From assembly GCF_042767895.1 (NCBI RefSeq), contig NC_091578.1:11192155-11210565 (forward strand): a stretch of DNA of 18,411 nt, written 5' to 3'. Made by a program: the position numbers and the translations under genes. Positions 16,689 to 18,411 of the stretch are shown piece after piece. A model generated the notes under the pieces. The model did not search any database and was not told the DNA's origin. It saw nothing but the letters and a program-made list of their open reading frames with translations. This DNA comes from Penaeus vannamei (taxonomy: Eukaryota; Arthropoda; Malacostraca; Decapoda; Penaeidae). The stretch's first letter is position 1. Every line of letters starts with the position of its first letter.

Positions 16689-18411
16689 GTGTACCCAGAG
16701 AAAATGGGCAGCCGATTGACCTCGTTCCCAGAGAAAATGGGCAGCCGATTGACCTTGTACCCAGAGAAAATGGGCATCCGATTGACCTTGTACCCAGAGA
16801 AAATGGGCAGCCGATTGACCTTGTTCCCAGAGAAAATGGGCAGCCGATTGACCTTGTACCCAGAGAAAATGGGCAGCCGATTGACCTTGTACCCAGAGAA
16901 AATGGGCAGCCGATTGACCTTGTACTCAGAGAAAATGGGCAGCCGATTGACCTTGTACCCAGAGAAAATGGGCAGCCGATTGACCTTGTTCCCGGAGAAA
17001 ATGGGCAGCCGATTGACCTCGTTCCCAGAGAAAATGGGCAGCCTATTGACCTTGTTCCCGGAGAAAATGGGCAGCCGATTGACCTTGTACTCAGAGAAAA
17101 TGGGCAGCCGATTGACCTTGTACCCAGAGAAAATGGGCAGCCGATTGACCTTGTACCCAGAGAAAATGGGCAGCCGATTGACCTTGTTCCCAGAGAAAAT
17201 GGGCAGCCGATTGACCTTGTACTCAGAGAAAATGGGCAGCCGATTGACCTTGTACTCAGAGAAAATGGGCAGCCGATTGACCTTGTTCCCAGAGAAAATG
17301 GGCATCCGATTGACCTTGTACCCAGAGAAAATGGGCAGCCGATTGACCTTGTTCCCAGAGAAAATGGGCAGCCGATTGACCTTGTTCCCAGAGAAAATGG
17401 GCAGCCGATTGACCTTGTACTCAGAGAAAATGGGCAGCCGATTGACCTTGTACCCAGAGAAAATGGGCAGCCGATTGACCTTGTACTCAGAGAAAATGGG
17501 CAGCCGATTGACCTTGTTCCCAGAGAAAATGGGCATCCGATTGACCTTGTACTCAGAGAAAATGGGCAGCCGATTGACCTTGTTCCCAGAGAAAATGGGC
17601 AGCCGATTGACCTTGTTCCCAGAGAAAATGGGCAGCCGATTGACCTTGTTCCCAGAGAAAATGGGCAGCCGATTGACCTTGTTCCCAGAGAAAATGGGCA
17701 GCCGATTGACCTCGTTCCCAGAGAAAATGGGCAGCCGATTGACCTTGTACCCAGAGAAAATGGGCAGCCGATTGACCTTGTACCCAGAGAAAATGGGCAG
17801 CCGATTGACCTTGTACCCAGAGAAAATGGGCAGCCGATTGACCTTGTACCCAGAGAAAATGGACAGCCGATTGACCGTGTACCCAGAGAAAATGGGCAGC
17901 CGATTGACCTTGTACCCAGAGAAAATGGGCAGCCGATTGACCTTGTACCCAGAGAAAATGGGCAGCCGATTGACCTTGTACCCAGAGAAAATGGGCAGCC
18001 GATTGACCTTGTACCCAGAGAAAATGGGCAGCCGATTGACCTTGTTCCCAGAGAAAATGGGCAGCCGATTGACCTTGTTCCCAGAGAAAATGGGCAGCCG
18101 ATTGACCTTGTTCCCAGAGAAAATGGGCAGCCGATTGACCTTGTTCCCAGAGAAAATGGGCAGCCGATTGACCTTGTTCCCAGAGAAAATGGGCAGCCGA
18201 TTGACCTTGTTCCCAGAGAAAATGGGCAGCCGATTGACCTTGTTCCCAGAGAAAATGGGCAGCCGATTGACCTTGTTCCCAGAGAAAATGGGCAGCCGAT
18301 TGACCTTGTTCCCAGAGAAAATGGGCAGCCGATTGACCTTGTTCCCAGAGAAAATGGGCAGCCTACTGGCCTTGTACCCAGAGAAAATGGGCAGCTGATT
18401 GACCTTGTTCC
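16689..18411. repeat. Mixed right-hand array domain, reaching window end
   Basis: Interspersed TTGTACC, TTGTTCC and TTGTACTC units with occasional GGGCAT (about 16774, 17303 and 17533). Consensus TTGTTCC units predominate after 18040 for about ten units, then one CCTACTGGCC unit (18362) and a CAGCTG unit (18392) end the window. The same succession (CCTACTGGCC, then CAGCTG) is seen at 9200-9236 and 12395-12431, so the array probably continues with related blocks. Confidence 0.7.

Larger units (their letters stand above)
3615..18411. repeat. 33-bp satellite array, 449 units, runs off the right edge
   Basis: A head-to-tail array in one orientation begins at CAGAG (3615) and continues to the last base. 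A typical consensus unit is 15310-15342; its key blocks are AGAAAATGGG, then CAGCCGATTGACC, then TTGTTCC. Unit GC is 17 of 33, clearly above the AT-rich flank. Counting positions gives 117 units to the first length change, then intervals of 6, 8, 9, 63, 5, 15, 63, 5, 11 and 147 units: 449 units, ten shortened by 2 bp, total 14,797 bp, matching 3615-18411 exactly. Common variants are TTGTTCC/TTGTACC/CTCGTTCC, GGGCAG/GGACAG/GGGCAT, CCCAGAG/CCCGGAG/CTCAGAG and CCTACTGGCC for CCGATTGACC. The monomer has only a weak internal dyad (CCCA/TGGG). Two plus and three minus frames lack stops in the consensus, producing very long spurious open frames on both strands. No array end, transposon or gene is seen inside. 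It could be a pericentromeric, subtelomeric or interstitial satellite; the window cannot decide. Confidence 0.97.

Noticed and set aside
13463..17536. Minus-strand open frame of 1357 codons
   Set aside because: Same periodicity artefact; it overlaps equally long plus-strand frames and consists only of the monomer translation.
3800..18398. Series of long plus-strand open frames (MGSRLTLFPEK and ENGQPIDLVPR repeats)
   Set aside because: They begin and end only where the CAGCTGA variant or a 2-bp deletion happens to occur, not at gene-like boundaries. The ENGQPIDLVPR frame is kept only as a finding to test.
3615..18411. CRISPR array
   Set aside because: There are no unique spacers between repeats; the repeat is contiguous head to tail, and no cas-like gene is present.
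3615..18411. Telomeric repeat or rDNA spacer
   Set aside because: The monomer is not a short TTAGG/TTAGGG-type telomere unit, and no rRNA sequence or promoter-like spacer was recognised beside it. Chromosomal position cannot be told from this window.

Overview
The window is non-coding eukaryotic DNA, most likely from an animal, in two parts: about 3.6 kb of AT-rich single-copy sequence, then 14.8 kb of one tandem-repeat array that runs off the right edge. I see no prokaryotic gene organisation (no operons, RBS-spaced ORFs, tRNA or rRNA). The degenerate AAT/GAT/AAC simple sequence, long purine- and pyrimidine-rich tracts and a large high-copy satellite are typical of animal genomes. A marine invertebrate such as a decapod crustacean would fit the style, but that is a guess from texture, not from a recognised gene.

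Left flank (1-3614). It holds a diverged tandem duplication of 109 bp (186-403), AAT/GAT-rich simple sequence (about 1136-1560), a cluster of a short AATCTAC motif (1986-2114), and a strand-composition switch from purine-rich (about 2486-2885) to pyrimidine-rich (about 2929-3541). A near-perfect 30-bp palindrome (3573-3602) lies 12 bp before the array begins. I could not support any protein-coding gene here; the 213-codon open frame at 2909-3550 is a by-product of the pyrimidine tract.

Array (3615-18411). The monomer is 33 bp. The arithmetic closes exactly: 449 units in register, 439 of 33 bp and ten of 31 bp (a 2-bp deletion), total 14,797 bp. Because 33 is 11 codons and the monomer has a stop in only one of six frames, long open frames appear on both strands; they are not evidence of genes. 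The array is a mosaic of local higher-order repeats. The largest is a tandem duplication with a 2733-bp period (7965-13475), whose copies differ at only five positions I could find. Smaller ones have periods of 231, 132, 196, 165 and 66 bp, and there is a perfectly homogeneous stretch of 735 bp (15295-16029). A three-substitution subfamily (CCTACTGGCC) is found in some domains and absent from others.

Nothing here looks like a multi-gene system. The parts worth a second look are the array's amplification history, its sharp palindrome-marked left edge, and the fact that the most abundant monomer variants are silent in one particular forward frame.
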